From the NCBI RefSeq assembly GCF_033439725.1, contig NW_026944390.1, positions 2,170,001 through 2,234,000 of the forward strand: 64,000 bases of DNA, written 5' to 3'. The stretch comes from Neurospora tetraspora. Its lineage: Eukaryota; Ascomycota; Sordariomycetes; Sordariales; Sordariaceae. The notes under the pieces were generated by a model that saw only the letters and a program-made list of their open reading frames with translations, was not told the DNA's origin and did no database searches. Positions within the stretch are counted from its first letter, which is position 1. Each line of letters opens with the position of its first letter. A program made the translations under genes and the position numbers. Positions 35,076 to 47,900 of this stretch are shown piece by piece.

Positions 35076-38000
35076 ACGGTTAGCAACCTCGACGACTTAA
35101 CAACACTACGTTCGCTTGAAAACGATTCCCTTTGTCATCACTTGTCTTATCCTCCACGAAAACCAATACCCATGGCCTCGACAAGGGGTCACACATCTAC
35201 AGCATGAGGATTTTTACATACCATTCTTGCATATCACGGCCGCATTATTGCATATCACATTTTGGGAAAGCGGCGGCGGCATTTGTTCTCAAAAAGTCAA
35301 GTACACGATTACAAACATCTTCTCTGGAACTCGGGATGGAACGGAACGGAACGGAATGAAACGGATGAATGAACGGGTTTTACGGATGGTCAATGGGCGG
35401 TTGACTCGGTGTTCAGGGAATCGTAATCGTGTTTGAACTTGAATTTTATTTCTTCTTTTTTTCTTCTTGGGAAGGACTGGGCTGGCAGGCCTTGGTTTTA
35501 CTCATGATTGGGATGATGATGATGGGATACCTCACGAAAGAAACAATTCAAAACGAACATCAAAAATGGATGGGCGGAATGTTATGATGGGATTGGGATA
35601 TGATGACGATCTCACCTCATAGACTGGTGTACCTCGAAGGGACATATGTCGCGGAGGAAAGATTACGCCTTTGAACACGGAAGCTGAAAAAGTATAGCGC
35701 TCAGGCAGATTACTCGAGGAGAAGGTAATTCACTCACTCCTCACTCAATGGATCAGATCTTCTCAACATGACTGCTTTCCATCCTTCTCATGGTGTAGTA
35801 CGCATGATGTACGCACCGGAGGAAACTCGGTCATCGAGATCTAAAATCTAGATGGACATCGCGCCGTTGTCTTTCGTGTTCCTGCCACGAACCTGTCTCA
35901 GGAGCCGCAGTATGACGATCCTATTCTCGGTGAGGGTCACTCACATGATGAAGTCGTGATACGGTTCCCGTATGTAGTTGATGCATATACCGCTAGACTG
36001 AAAATAGGGGATGGTTCGTCATACCCTACACAGACAGAGACATCCAACATCAAGTTCTAGTATTTCTAGGTCTACATCATTCAGAAACTGACACGCCTCG
36101 GACGGAGCGATATCGCCAGATCCTTTCTACTACAGCATGAGGATTATCGAAGATCTCCCATTTCTAAGCCCTATCCAATCATATTCTCAACTTATCCTCC
36201 TTTTCTCCTTTCAAACTATTTGTTGCTTTATTGTGAAGTCACATCTCCTCATGACCACCACTATCGCACATCAAGAGCTGGAAGGATGGAGGTTGAGAGA
36301 GTCAATCGACCCAGAAACCATAAACCAGAAACCATAAACCAAACAGAATACACAGCTGCAGCGGAAAAGCATGCGGAAAAGCAAAGAGAAGGACCAAGGA
36401 CCAAGCCACCCAGCCACCTGATTCTTTGCTTTGCTGCCGGTAGTGGCCAGTGGGTGATATTCACCCACCCGCTCCGGCGGCACCGATCTCGGCTACGAAC
36501 AGTACTCACACCACTTGCGGCTGGACTGCATCCCCAGCCTGACCCAAACTTTTGAAACACTGAGAGACAGCTTGATAGATGCCCGATGGCCCGATGACGC
36601 TATATCCCGTCTTCACGGGTATTCGTCCGTCCGTCCACCCGTCCGCTTCGCTTCCATTTGCCGGTTTGCTGGGTGCCGTGGTGAAAATCTGGATCCCGAC
36701 GAATGGAAACGTGGGAAGAGAGATACATGTATAGAATACCACGGAAGGTGCGTAGAATACGACCATACCCAACGTACCGAAGAACCAGGCCACAAGTATT
36801 CACACTTTGGATCCAGCTCCCAGAATATGTATCCATACCCCAGACAGACACGTAATCCTCCACAGACACTTCCACACACCGCATGTATATCGCGGTTTGA
36901 TATCATCGTCTCCCCAGCTTTTGTTAACTCTCTGTATTTGCTACCGGGCTATCCCATTAAGAAAACCGATACCGACCAGTGACCACGATCTCACAGCTCT
37001 CACAGCCCTCGTCAGTACATACCAGCACCAGCACCAGCACCTGGTACCTTGCTCCCCAGCTACCGGTTATCGGCTATCCAACCAGCCAGTAGTAACTCTA
37101 CCTACCTACATATATCCAGATCAATAATCGATATCAGACACCCATTGGATGCACATCATGCACATCATCACGGGGTAAGGGTAAGGTAGAGCAGGTAACT
37201 TATCTGTCTACGTATGGGGGACATCAAAATAAGCCCTTGCCCTTGCCCCTATCTCATCCTGGCCCGGCCCTTTGGATCCAAACGAATAAGAATTCACGAC
37301 ATGAGAACCAGTACCGTGACGCCGGGAATTGGCGTGATCCTACACGTGTAGATACCTACCTTAGCATGGGGGAGATATGGGACGGAATCCACCGCCGCGG
37401 TACGTGCTCATGGGCATGGGCGGGCAGTTTGCACTTTGCATGGGCACTCAGACGTTGGGCCGCTATCGGCGTCTCTCTGTCTCTCTGTATGTGTCTGTGG
37501 CTGAGAGCGTCAGGTGCTTTCTGTTGCTGTCACCATACTTGCTTAGGTTGTATCAATGTTGTTTGTTGATTTACGCTATTTGCTTTCCGCTGGCAGCACA
37601 GACAGTCGGGTGAGTGTACTCTATTTCAGAACACGAAGACACTCGTAGATAGGTAGCTATAATTTCTCGTTGACAGCTGTCGTTGCGGTGTGCACTGAGG
37701 AAGGATGATGGTCGTTGATATCTGCAAGAGGCCCACGAGCAAAAGGGGGCGGTTAACCGGGTGACGGGAGAGGACAGGCAAGCAAGGCAAGCAGCCCGTG
37801 AAGCAAACATCCAATGGCACTTGACAGGCAGGCAACATGGAAGAGTGCGAGCGTGGAAGATGGGTATCAAGTCCCTCGCGTTTTCTCACTTTCGTATCTA
37901 ACCTATCTCAGGGAGTCCTTTCAAATGTTCTCATCAGTCTCTTCCATTCCCAGTCCTGGCCGTTCCTTTTGTTTCGGGCCTACGATACCTCAGTTTGTGT

Positions 38001-38519
38001 GCTTTCCTTCTGTTATCAGCTTCCCTGCGTTCGGACACGAAAGACCACCATCAGAAACGTCACCTCCATACCGAATACGTTGGGGAGCAAGGTCGGACGA
38101 GTTCAGCCATTAAAGTCTTTTTGCGTTTGAAGCTGAAGATGTGTTAAGAAAACCATCCCAGATTTTGAATTCCCCAAGATTCCCCCTTTTCTTTACCCGG
38201 ATGAAACATGCTAACAACATTTGAGAGAAGATATGGAGGGTAATGATAACTAAGAGACCACTAAGGCAAAAAAGACGAATATCGGGGATATATATGTGAA
38301 TGATAATGTGCCGGGATAGATGCGCACAACATCTGACACGGGTACAAACGTCGCTGCGGGCAATAGACGGTGGTGGTAAAGATGAAGAAGAGGGATGACA
38401 GGACCCAAATACCCGCTTAAACTGGCAACCTGAACCTCGTCGGAGTCCTGGTCTCCCTCAAATCATGCTTTCCCAGAAATCAGAGAACGAGACGATCTGT
38501 GACGTCGATGGCGTGGCTT
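35076..38519. other. 3.4-kb intergenic region
   Basis: No coding region is convincing. Visible features are short repeats such as GGAAC runs near 35340, a CACCAG repeat near 37022-37040 and scattered TACCTA motifs near 37090. The BFR1 3' untranslated region lies at the right end. No tRNA was recognised. Confidence 0.4.
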
Positions 38520-40215
38520 CTATGCCGAAGCCTCGACAGCCTCAGTCTTCTCCTCGATGGTGGCACTCTGGACACCCTCGGTGACCTCCTCGACGGCCTT
38601 GGTCTCACCGTCGGCCTTCTTGGGGGTAGCAGAGCCGGAAGTCTCACCGGCCTCCTCAGCCTCGAGGCGCTCAATCTCCTTCTTGGCCTTCTCGATGTTC
38701 TGCAAGCGGCACTGTTAGCAACGTTTATATCAACAGGAACAAAACACGATTAACATACCTTGCGAGTTTGCTCAGGCTGGTCGGCCTTCCACTGCTCGAG
38801 CTTGGCCTTGGTCTTCTCGACGGCAGCAGGGATATCGGCAGCAGCCATGGGGGGCTCGACACCGATGAAGCTGCAGTCCTCAATGACCGAGGGAGGGAGG
38901 CTGAAGGTCTTGCCGGTGGCGACAGGGGCGGCACCGGTGGGCTTCTTGGCCTTCTTGCCCTTCTTGACGGCAGGGAGGTAGTCGTCATCACGCTCCTCCT
39001 TGCGGACGAGCTTCATGCCCTTGAGGCCAGAGTCGTCAACCTTGCGAAGAGCCTGGGCACCGAGGCCCTTGTCGGCAAGGAGAGGAGCCTTCTCGGCGAC
39101 CTCGTGGCTGGGGTCGAAGTACTTGAGGAGAGAGTTGGCACGGCGAATCTCCTCGAGGTAGGCGGGGTCAGAAGCCTCGGCAAGCATCTTCTGAGCACGC
39201 TCCATGCGGCGCTCCTTGGCGATGCGCTCACGCTCGGCCTGCTGTCTCTCGCGAGCCTTCTCGCGCTGCTCACGCTCCCACTTGGCGAACTCCTTCTTGG
39301 CGCCGTAGTACTCATCCTTGAGCTTCTTGATAGCCTGGTACTTCTCGGACTGAAGCTGCTGGAGCTTGGTGCGCTCGTCACGAAGGCTGGAGAGGTTCTT
39401 GTAGGCCTCGTCCTGCTCGGCCTTGATGGCGTCGAGCTCAGCCTGAAGCGTGTTATACTTCTCGCTGAGGGCCTTAGCTTCAGGGTCCTCCAAGCTGTCC
39501 TTGATCTCCTTGATCTTGGTCTTGAGGGTGTCGATCTGCTTCTGGGCATCGTCGAAACCAGCAAAGCTCTTGCGCTGCTTGCGGAGGTTGGAAATCTCGG
39601 CGAGGGCCTTCTTCTCATCGACGAGCTTCATCATGCCGCCGTTAACCTCCTTCTCCAGACGCTCAATCTCGCGGTCGAGGTCCTCGGTGGACTTGAAGTT
39701 AACCTTGCCGCGAGCAGTCTTCTGCTCGGCAATGCGGCTGCGGAGCTGCTCATCGAGACGCTTGATCTGGTCGAGCTTGGAAGTGCGGGCATTCTTGCCG
39801 CCGGCCTGCTGCTGACGGATCTCGTTGAGCTGGGAGATGAGCTCCTGGCGCTTCTTCTGGGTGGGGCTGGGCTGGTCCTTGTTCTTGCTAGGAGCGGCGA
39901 GCTCAACCTTGGCCTTGACCTCGTTCTACATCAACGACATTTGGTCAGTCTGGCGATGTCACATGGCAATTGGAGGCAGCAGCCAGGTGGGAATCTGTGG
40001 ACGGTAGGGTGCATCGTGATCCGCGATCCATCTGCGTGATGCATGCTCCGACTCCACGGTGTCGGGTAGATACACTGGGGACTCACGTATTTCTTCAGGG
40101 CATCCTGATACTCCTTCTCGGCCTGAGCGAGCTTCTCGTTGAAGGCATCCTGATCAGGCTTGCCGGGCTTGGTGGTAGCCGCAGGGGCGGCAGCGGGGGT
40201 TTGCGACTCGGCCAT
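38520..40215 (-). CDS. BFR1: BFR1-like nuclear segregation / mRNP protein
   Basis: Exons in transcript order are 40087-40215, 38759-39925 and 38520-38699, giving 491 residues. Most of the protein is a charged coiled coil: EKLAQAEKEYQDALKKY, LEKEVNGGMMKLVDEKKALA, SFAGFDDAQKQIDTLKTKIK, KLKDEYYGAKKEFAKWEREQ and REKARERQQAERERIAKERR. This resembles Bfr1, including the conserved NLRKQRKSF block. The C-terminus is acidic and Ala/Thr-rich. Family knowledge: yeast Bfr1 associates with polysome mRNPs and the ER and affects ploidy. The gene shares a 1-kb divergent promoter with RPB5. Confidence 0.9.
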
Positions 40216-41215
40216 TGTGTATGATGTGGTGGTTGCTGGAGGAAAGAAGGAAAGAAGAGACAGATGGACGAAAGGAAGGGAATGGTAAGATAAAGGAGGG
40301 GGACCACTGAGCCAAGGGCAGGCGTGGGTCGGCTACAACTGAAGTAAGGCAGTGCACGCGACGTCCGAAGACCGCTTTCGGGTCCTGTAGGGTGTAGGGT
40401 AATCGCTGCTACCTAGGTATGTATGTGGTTATAGTGGAACATGGGGTCCAGACTGCCAGACCGTCCGCAATTGACAATTGAACGGGAACCTTTGAAACCT
40501 CAATTCAGTCGCCAGTTCCCCAAAATGCGGGCCCTGAACTTCCCAAAATTTCCAAAATTTGTCCCGCCCCAGGCGTGTCGTGTTCCAGATCCGCAGATCG
40601 TGGCCTTTCCCGACACCGTCTTGGCCTGTGCGCTATGTGCGTTGGATGCTTGGACGATGATGATTGGTTGAATTGGCTCTCGAACGCCAATTCACTTGCC
40701 GAGCGATGTCCCTCAAGTCTTTGAGAACGAAACGTCGGCGAGGGAAGAAATGATTTCTTGTGCTATATGTACTAGACAAGAAAGATAATGTTTGAATATC
40801 CTGTGATTCACGTCCTAACTCCGAAACCAGAGCACGCCATCACCGAACACAGACTTCAACGAACAATCAGAAGCCGACCAACGGACATTGAAGTGCAGCA
40901 CAGACCATCTGCGCGCTTGATGTCCGACAGGGGTGAAGGCAACCTCATTGTGGACCCTTTTCTTATCGGCCGGCGTGGAAACCTGGCCGGGGAGTGGGCG
41001 TTCAGATCAATGCGGCCACGCCACTGGTCTTTTGCGACACCCACCCTTCCCGCAATTTTTTGAGAGCCTTTGTCCTTACAGCCTCGTAACAAGCTATCAG
41101 TCCACCACAAGCCATCCACCATCGCCGAACCATCTCACCTGCGCAACCCCCACATCATCACCACTCCGCGACGACAAAACCACACGACAAAAGATTGCCA
41201 ATACACACAGCCAAA
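40216..41215. other. Divergent promoter region BFR1 / RPB5
   Basis: 1.0 kb between two start codons of growth-related genes. No gene, tRNA or clear repeat was seen. Confidence 0.4.
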
Positions 41216-42089
41216 ATGGAGGACGACAGCAGCCCCACCAGCGCCTCCAAGGAAGTCTCCCGCCTGTGGAGAGCCTGGAGAACTGTTCACGAGATGGTTC
41301 AGGACAGGGTACGCCATCCTTATCGCGCTTGCTCAACGCGCCATCACCCACCATGTTTCGACTTTATCTGACGCATCAACTGTAGGGCTACGAGTTGGCA
41401 GAAGACGAAGTCAAGATCTCGCTCGAGCGTTTCAAGGCTGAATACACGAACGAGGATGGAACACCAAAGTGAGTTCCCCTCCATCATCACCACCACTTTA
41501 CGCGTCGCATCCGAACCCAAACAAGAGAACAACTAAACTAACATGACCACATCAAAACAGCCGCGCCAAGCTCCAATTCTCCGCCCGCCCCTCCGAAGCC
41601 ATGATCAAAAAGTTCACCGCCCCTCCCACGCCCTCCAACCCCAACCCCGTTCCCGAATGCGGCACCATCTGGGTCGAGTTCTGCACCGAGAAGGGCTCCA
41701 TCGGCGTCTCGGTCATGAAGAAGTTCGTCACGCACTGCTCCGACAACAAGTTCAAAGCCGGCATTTTCATCACCGCCGTCCCCCTCTCCGCCCAGGCCCG
41801 CAAGGTCATGTCCGTCACCTCGCAGTACACCCAGGTCGAGTGCTTCCTGGAGGAGGACCTGCTGGTCAACATCACCCACCACGAGCTCGTGCCCAAGCAC
41901 GTGCTGCTGTCCAAGGAGGAGAAGGCCGCGCTCCTGAAGAGGTACAGACTCAAGGAGACGCAGCTGCCGAGAATCTTGAGCAAGGATCCGATTGCGCGGT
42001 ATTTGGGACTCAAGAGGGGCCAGGTGGTCAAGATCATTCGTGTGTCGGAGACGGCGGGTCGCTATGCTTCTTACAGGCTTTGCGTATAA
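41216..42089 (+). CDS. RPB5: RNA polymerase I/II/III shared subunit RPABC1 (RPB5)
   Basis: Exons 41216-41308, 41386-41468 and 41561-42089 give 234 residues. The N-terminal jaw domain reads SKEVSRLWRAWRTVHEMVQD, RGYELAEDEVKISLERFKAE. The C-terminal assembly domain, shared with archaeal subunit H, includes HHELVPKHVLLSKEEKAALL then KRYRLKETQLPRILSKDPIA and YLGLKRGQVVKIIRVSETAG. It ends RYASYRLCV, the usual RPB5 terminus. Family knowledge: RPB5 is common to all three nuclear polymerases and contacts downstream DNA. Slight extra length over yeast (215) comes from a Pro/Asn loop (PPTPSNPNPVPE). Confidence 0.96.
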
Positions 42090-44000
42090 GGGGGGCGCGC
42101 GCGTGCGTGCGTGCGTGAGTGCGTGAGAGAAGGGGTGGTTGCGTGCGGCTGGGAAAAGCTGGGCTGGCGGGCTGAGCTCTACACTGATCCATCAAAAATC
42201 CCCTCTTGGTTTGCAGCAATCCGACGAGTTTTACTACTACTACTGTCCGGTCAGCGCGGGTCTGGTGTGGGAATCAGAGAACTCGACTATAGGGCGACTG
42301 GATAAATAAGCCTTGGGAAGAGAGACGGCCAGCAAGCAGCAAGAAAGAAAGCACGGCAGCAGCACCAGCGGACAAAGGGGGTTCGGTTGTGTAATACAAA
42401 AACTTGGGCGTTTTTTAACCATTCTAGCATTATGGGGGATACAGGGAAATCAGTTTCTGTTCTTTCAAGAGAAGAAAGAAAGGCGTTATGGAGTGTGGCT
42501 TTTGTACGTAGCTTGAGATACCGACAAGAGAATATCCGAGCTATCATGATGAATTTCGAAATGGGAGATATCAGAGCAATTTGGATGTTTTTTTTTGCTA
42601 ATGGGCATATGCAGCACCGAGTATAATATGTCAGGCTGCTCTTTTGAGCTAGAAGTGCCCCCTGACCTATCTTCAACATCCAGGACCAACAACTAGAATT
42701 GTCAACGTCATCCGCGGTAGATAGAATTGTATACCCGCAAAAGGCCAGCATTGCATTGACCATATTCAACGACACCCGTTAATTTGGCTCATATTCTTAA
42801 GCAGTTTTGAAACCTAGATTTCTGGCATATGATCCTCCAGATTTCGAAAGCCCTGAAGAAGATCTTGTCCGGTAGATGTTTGACTTCGGAGTTCCCTCAG
42901 GTAGACGACCAATCTCCACCACATCCCCTTTGACCACGACCAACACACGTTTTCGCCAAGAGAGAAGTCGTACAAGATATGACTATAAAGTGCTACTTGA
43001 ATGTATTAAAAGCATTTGTTGTATAAGCCATGGAAATTGTTAGCAACCATAACACATCATTGGTCGAAAAGTGATCATAGCAAGAAAGTCCGTTGGTCTC
43101 AGTCAAAGAGATTACCATTATTCTTCCTCCTTAACACCTGAAGTATTTCAAAACTACCAACCTCTTTGGGAGACCATTGAACGTGATGGAGGCTCAGTTC
43201 ATCCGATTCGTCATCATCAAAGCGTAGCTATACCAGGCCTGCGCAGGCGAGTGCGGGCGAGAACTACCTAGCACCGGGCCGTTCCTTTGTAGGAGGAGGC
43301 TGACGTGCTCTTGGGGGGTGGAGTGCGGCGTTTCTGCTAACTTAAACCGAGTTCTTGTCAAACCCTCAAGCTCTTTTTGCAAGAATCGTAGTCCTATCGA
43401 AATATTGCTTTTGATTACTTGTGAGCTTCTTTCAAAGGAGCAAGCACCTTGATGGTTGGGGGTTGTATGGGGCAAACGGCGGGGTAGGCCGATCGAACTC
43501 CGTCATCGCAGTGTGGGGTAAGACATTTCAGCCGTTGGCGGGATCGGGGCCGTATGTCATCATAGCAGCCGCGACTTTTGTTTGTTTGTCCTACATCAAA
43601 ACTATTCTTTCCTTCACTAAATTGCTTCGGTATCCTTCAAACAAACATCGCGACTGCCTTTCAGTTCAGTCCTTTGAGTTGGCCAGCATCACTGGAAGCG
43701 TGGCCGTCAAAACCACGAGGGCACTGCAGACTTCAATACCCGTTCTCAATCACCACCGTCATCGATGAATAGTGGCTAGACTGCCTCTGAACAACTACCT
43801 GAGACTCGACATCACATCTCGCTCTCTGTCAAACAAGACCTGTCTCTCGCCAACAGTCCAGTCTCGCTCAAAGGATCTCAAAAACATCACCACCGAGCTA
43901 CACCAAACCACTCATCAAGCGCTTCCTCACAACCACCTGACCGACTTCAACTTCAGCAACCACCAAGACCAAGTCAACAAAACTACCAACCACCACCAAA
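42090..44000. other. 1.9-kb intergenic region
   Basis: No supported gene. A short CGTG repeat lies at 42096-42125, directly after RPB5. The last 250 bases are CA-rich leader sequence of the next gene. Confidence 0.4.
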
Positions 44001-44966
44001 ATGTCCACCTCAACCACCGCCACCGGCAGCCACCCTCACAACCGCCAACCCTCCCCCTCCACCCCACCCCCCTGGCTCTCCCCCTTCCTCTCGCACCTGA
44101 CCTCCCTCCCGCCCTCCTCTCGCTCCTTCACCCTCTCCACTCTCCACCCTTTACCACCCACCTTCTCCTCCACCAGCACACCCACGCCCTTCTCCTCCAC
44201 CGTGCCCGTCCTTCCTCGAGCGCGAACATGCATCTACCGCGGTCTCTGGGCGCAGCTTCCCGCCAGCGACAAGAACCCGGCTGAACTGAACCCTTCGGTG
44301 TACGAAAGCGACCTGCTCACCTTCACGACGGATGCCAGGATGGAAAAGAGCGCGGAGATCGTTGATACCGCTCCTGCAAAGGAGATTGAGGAAGGGGGAG
44401 GGATGACGGGAGGGGGAGGACCGGTTGAGGCTGTGTTTTGGATCGAGTCTGTTAAGGACCATGAGTATCCATCAAACAAAAAAGAGAAGAAAGTGATGAC
44501 GCAGTGGCGCATTCGCGGGTCGGCGTGGTTGTTAGGTCCTGATGCCGACAGCGAAGGAGCGGCGAAAATAAGGGAGGTTTTGCGGCAGAGGATGAGGAGG
44601 GTTCCCGGCAAACAGAAAGAAGATGAGGAGGGGTGGAGCTGGAGTAGGGAGGTGACGGCGCACTTTGGGAACCTGAGTCCGGTGATGAGGGGGACATTCA
44701 AAGGGCCGCCGCCGGGGCAGCCGGTGGCGTTCCCACCCGGAAAGGGGGAGGAGCTGGGGCAGGAGGTGGAGGATTTGCAGGATGCGGTAGCAAGAAAAAA
44801 TTTTAGGGTGGTGGTGATTGTGCCGACCGAGGTGGACCAGGTCGATTTGTCGGATGCGAGGAGGCCGAGAAGGTGGCTGTATTTGTGGAGGGGGAACAGT
44901 TATCAGTCGAAGGAGGCGGGCGGGGAGGTGGAAGGGGAGTGGGAGAAGGTTGAGGTTTGGCCTTAG
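44001..44966 (+). CDS. Pyridoxamine 5'-phosphate oxidase-like FMN-binding protein
   Basis: A single exon of 321 residues. The ATG has the context caaaATGTCC. The N-terminus is Ser/Thr/Pro-rich, then PPWLSPFLSHLTSLPPSSRS starts the Alr4036-type PNPOx domain. VPVLPRARTCIYRGLWAQLP corresponds to the first beta strands. SDLLTFTTDARMEKSAEI is the typical FMN-site segment. VEAVFWIESVKDHEYPSNKK and MTQWRIRGSAWLLGP follow. The C-terminal part carries FRVVVIVPTEVDQVDLSD and WLYLWRGNSYQ. Family knowledge: split-barrel flavoproteins of this group are poorly characterised, and activity on pyridoxamine phosphate is not assured. Gly/Glu-rich insertions lengthen it relative to bacterial relatives. Confidence 0.82.
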   Translation: MSTSTTATGSHPHNRQPSPSTPPPWLSPFLSHLTSLPPSSRSFTLSTLHPLPPTFSSTSTPTPFSSTVPVLPRARTCIYRGLWAQLPASDKNPAELNPSVYESDLLTFTTDARMEKSAEIVDTAPAKEIEEGGGMTGGGGPVEAVFWIESVKDHEYPSNKKEKKVMTQWRIRGSAWLLGPDADSEGAAKIREVLRQRMRRVPGKQKEDEEGWSWSREVTAHFGNLSPVMRGTFKGPPPGQPVAFPPGKGEELGQEVEDLQDAVARKNFRVVVIVPTEVDQVDLSDARRPRRWLYLWRGNSYQSKEAGGEVEGEWEKVEVWP

Positions 44967-47900
44967 GTGGGGGGAGAGTGCGGTTCGTGACTTGACCAAG
45001 CTTACGGGTGTGTTATCACCAGAGGAAGTTGGACGTTATTGAAGGAAGGAATGATGAATAGTCAACTTGCCATTTAAGAACGAATTACAGCGTGAGAGAG
45101 ACCAAGTGTCTAAAGTTGATGAGAGAGGCCGCGCGGCTGGTTCGGTTTCTCTCTTGTCTCACTGTATCTAGAATTATCAATCGGGCACTAACTCCTAAGC
45201 AATATTATCACCAGTCAGTAGCGCATCAATCTCATGCTCAGTGTCGAAGAGCCATGATGCAAGTTTCCTTCAGCTATAAAGTCATTTTGGCACTGGGGTC
45301 GTTTCGAATGAACGTGAGGCGTCCTTGCATTGATGGCAGTCCGGTGTACACCCACTCAAAGAGCTACAAGCACTCTCGGAGTCTACACCGTCAGAGAGTT
45401 GATATTTGTGAGCAATAACATGTGCAGTCAGCTCATTAACACCGGATCAGAAAGAATGGCACACTGGTCATGGAATCATCGCCAAACGAGGATACTTTTT
45501 TTGAGTCTGAACCACCGAAGGACTTATACGACCGGTCAGAAAGTGCAGTGACCACCCACCAGCAGCTTTGATGACGACGACAATGTAACTAAATATTCCT
45601 CCCCCTTCGTGACGCGACCCAAAGTGCTCTTGTATCAATTATTCCTTCATCTCCTGTCAACACACGCGTCGCAAGCCATTTATTTCTCCGTCACCTACCT
45701 ACTTCACCACCCCTTGTCTCCATCCTTCCGCCACTTCCCGTCACCACCCGTCACCAACAACCACCACGCATGTGATTGTGATACCCCCATCCCGGGCGCG
45801 CCACCACTTTAAGCCCATTCTGTACACAGTAACTCAATATACCGACAGAGCGTTTTGACTCGTCAGAGTACGTGTGTGTACGTACGTAGGAGATATGCGT
45901 GTGAATGCGTGGGAATGTGACACTTAATATAAAGAAAATGCGCTGTAACTTGCAATTTGGTTTCCAGTATCTGGTACGGGTCTAGGGCGTTGAGTTTTCC
46001 GTCCCGAGGAGACGGTAACGGTCTGTCGGGTGTATGTATGTGTGTTGGTTCACTTGAACTTGGCTTGCTGCATTCGTGGGTTGGTTCCGAGGCGGGATCC
46101 GGGACGGGATAATTCACCCAAGGGAGAAGGTAGTTGGGTAGCGAGATTTCGGGTTGTTTTTGTGTAACAACGGATAGGTGGTAATGGTGACGGTGACTTG
46201 GGAATAGGAGTGCATGCGACTTTTGCTTTGTGTTCTCTTATTCGTGGGTAAATGCAAAGGAAACCCTGTGTAAGAGTTCAGGGAACATGGGAAGATGCCG
46301 CTACCAATATCGTCAACGTTGGTTTGGCAAGGCGGAAGAAAACCGCCTGAATCTTGCATCGACAGAGTGGTGTATACTAACCAAGTTGATGGGACAGCCT
46401 TTATAACGACCGACGGGAGGTCTGTCGGATTAGGGGATAGGAGACCTTTGGTGATCAAAGGATGCGATCCCGTAGCTCTCGTCAAAGTGGACAAGCTGGC
46501 CGGATCTGCGCCGCAATGGCACACTTTGAAAATCCCATCATCTTGAAGCTTATTGCTGCTTTGAGTACAGTATTTCGTCTTGCTCCGCCCGCTCTTCCGG
46601 ATTAACATTCTCCATCGTACAGTCTAGCATGTTCGATCATCCACGGAGCTGGGAGTACACGTGTAACGGGGGTCAAAACCGGCTCCCGGGTGTGCCAAAC
46701 GGTTGGGACTGTCCATTCGGACGAGACACGGGAATAGGGGAAGGGGAGCAAGCATCATTTCGTTTGTAGTGGATAAGGAAAGTCAGAAAAGAGGAACTCC
46801 TCTTCACGATGAACGAGGAGGGAGATGATGCTGGAATTAATAAGGATGTGTCCTTGGTACTCATCAGACGTTAGTCATCTGTAGCAGATCTACAGCCCAA
46901 AAAGAGGCCCAATATCCATGACCAAAAATAAAACGGAAGAACCTCCGGTCTGTTGTGGATTTCGTTCAACGCCTCCATGTCTCAAAGTTGGTGACACTGA
47001 CAGAAAACGGACTTGATAAATGGGGCAGTCCCCTAAACCATTCTGCAACGAGCTTTGTGTGATGATAGCAGGAGCATAAAGAGGCGTGGGAGGCAGACGG
47101 GGGAAAGGGATGGGAGATACGAGTTGGGCTAATCAAGGTGAGGTTTCACCAACCTTGCCAATCTTTCTGGGCAATGTTCCAATCGTGTAACCGAAACGCG
47201 GGTTGTCGCATTGCGTCAAGAGAGAAGGAGAAAACTCACGAACAGTTAACTGCATTGAGCGTCAAAAGAGTTTTGCATTTTGCATTCAAGTTTCTCACAG
47301 GCGGTGAAAGAAAAGTTGGAAAGAGAGGAGTGAACATTTGGTGAAGATTAAAATGGGCGGAGTATAGGGTGGAGACGCCTGGGCAGCTAATGCACCCGTG
47401 CGCGGATCGTAAAGCAAGTGATCTCGGCGTTAGCTCTCGGTGACTTGCCTTCTGGGCCAGACCAATCACAGGTCCTGACTCCCGAGGCACAACTGTGATA
47501 TTACTGGTAATAATCGATATGGGGTTCAACGTGGCTTGATTGTGTGTGTGTGTGTAAGACTGGCTCTGCAGACTTGAAGCTCTGGCATCTGGATAAAAAT
47601 CCTGTATATCCCAGTCCAGCTGGGCACGTGCACGCCCAGTGGATCCCCTGGCCTCTGACAACAACACCGAGTGAAAAGGACAGACTCACGAGCTTCATCA
47701 TCTTTTATTCCAAGGTGGACACACTTCCTCGTTCACACGTGGGAATATCGATTTCGGCCTTGTGTGTTTCAAAATCTGGACTGCCGAGCAGAGTTTAAAA
47801 TTGAACCCTTTCCACTTCTCTTGACACCGGAACGAAGCTTGATAGGTAGGGTTACGACGCGAGTGGGGGTGCTACCGTGCGTTATTAAACGGTACGGAGA

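Noticed and set aside
36757-36771. ATACGACCATACCCA, identical to the 5' end of 5S rRNA
   Set aside because: Only about 15 bp match; none of the downstream 5S blocks follow.
38768-40039. 423-codon open frame on the + strand
   Set aside because: Antisense to BFR1 and running through its first intron; Leu/Val-rich shadow of a Lys/Glu-rich coiled coil.
45130-45160. GGTTCGGTTTC resembling a tRNA B box
   Set aside because: The flanking bases cannot form a T-stem, and no A box or acceptor pairing was found.
46295-46546. 83-codon ATG frame
   Set aside because: No family resemblance, no splice sites that extend it sensibly, and a length expected by chance in 4.9 kb.
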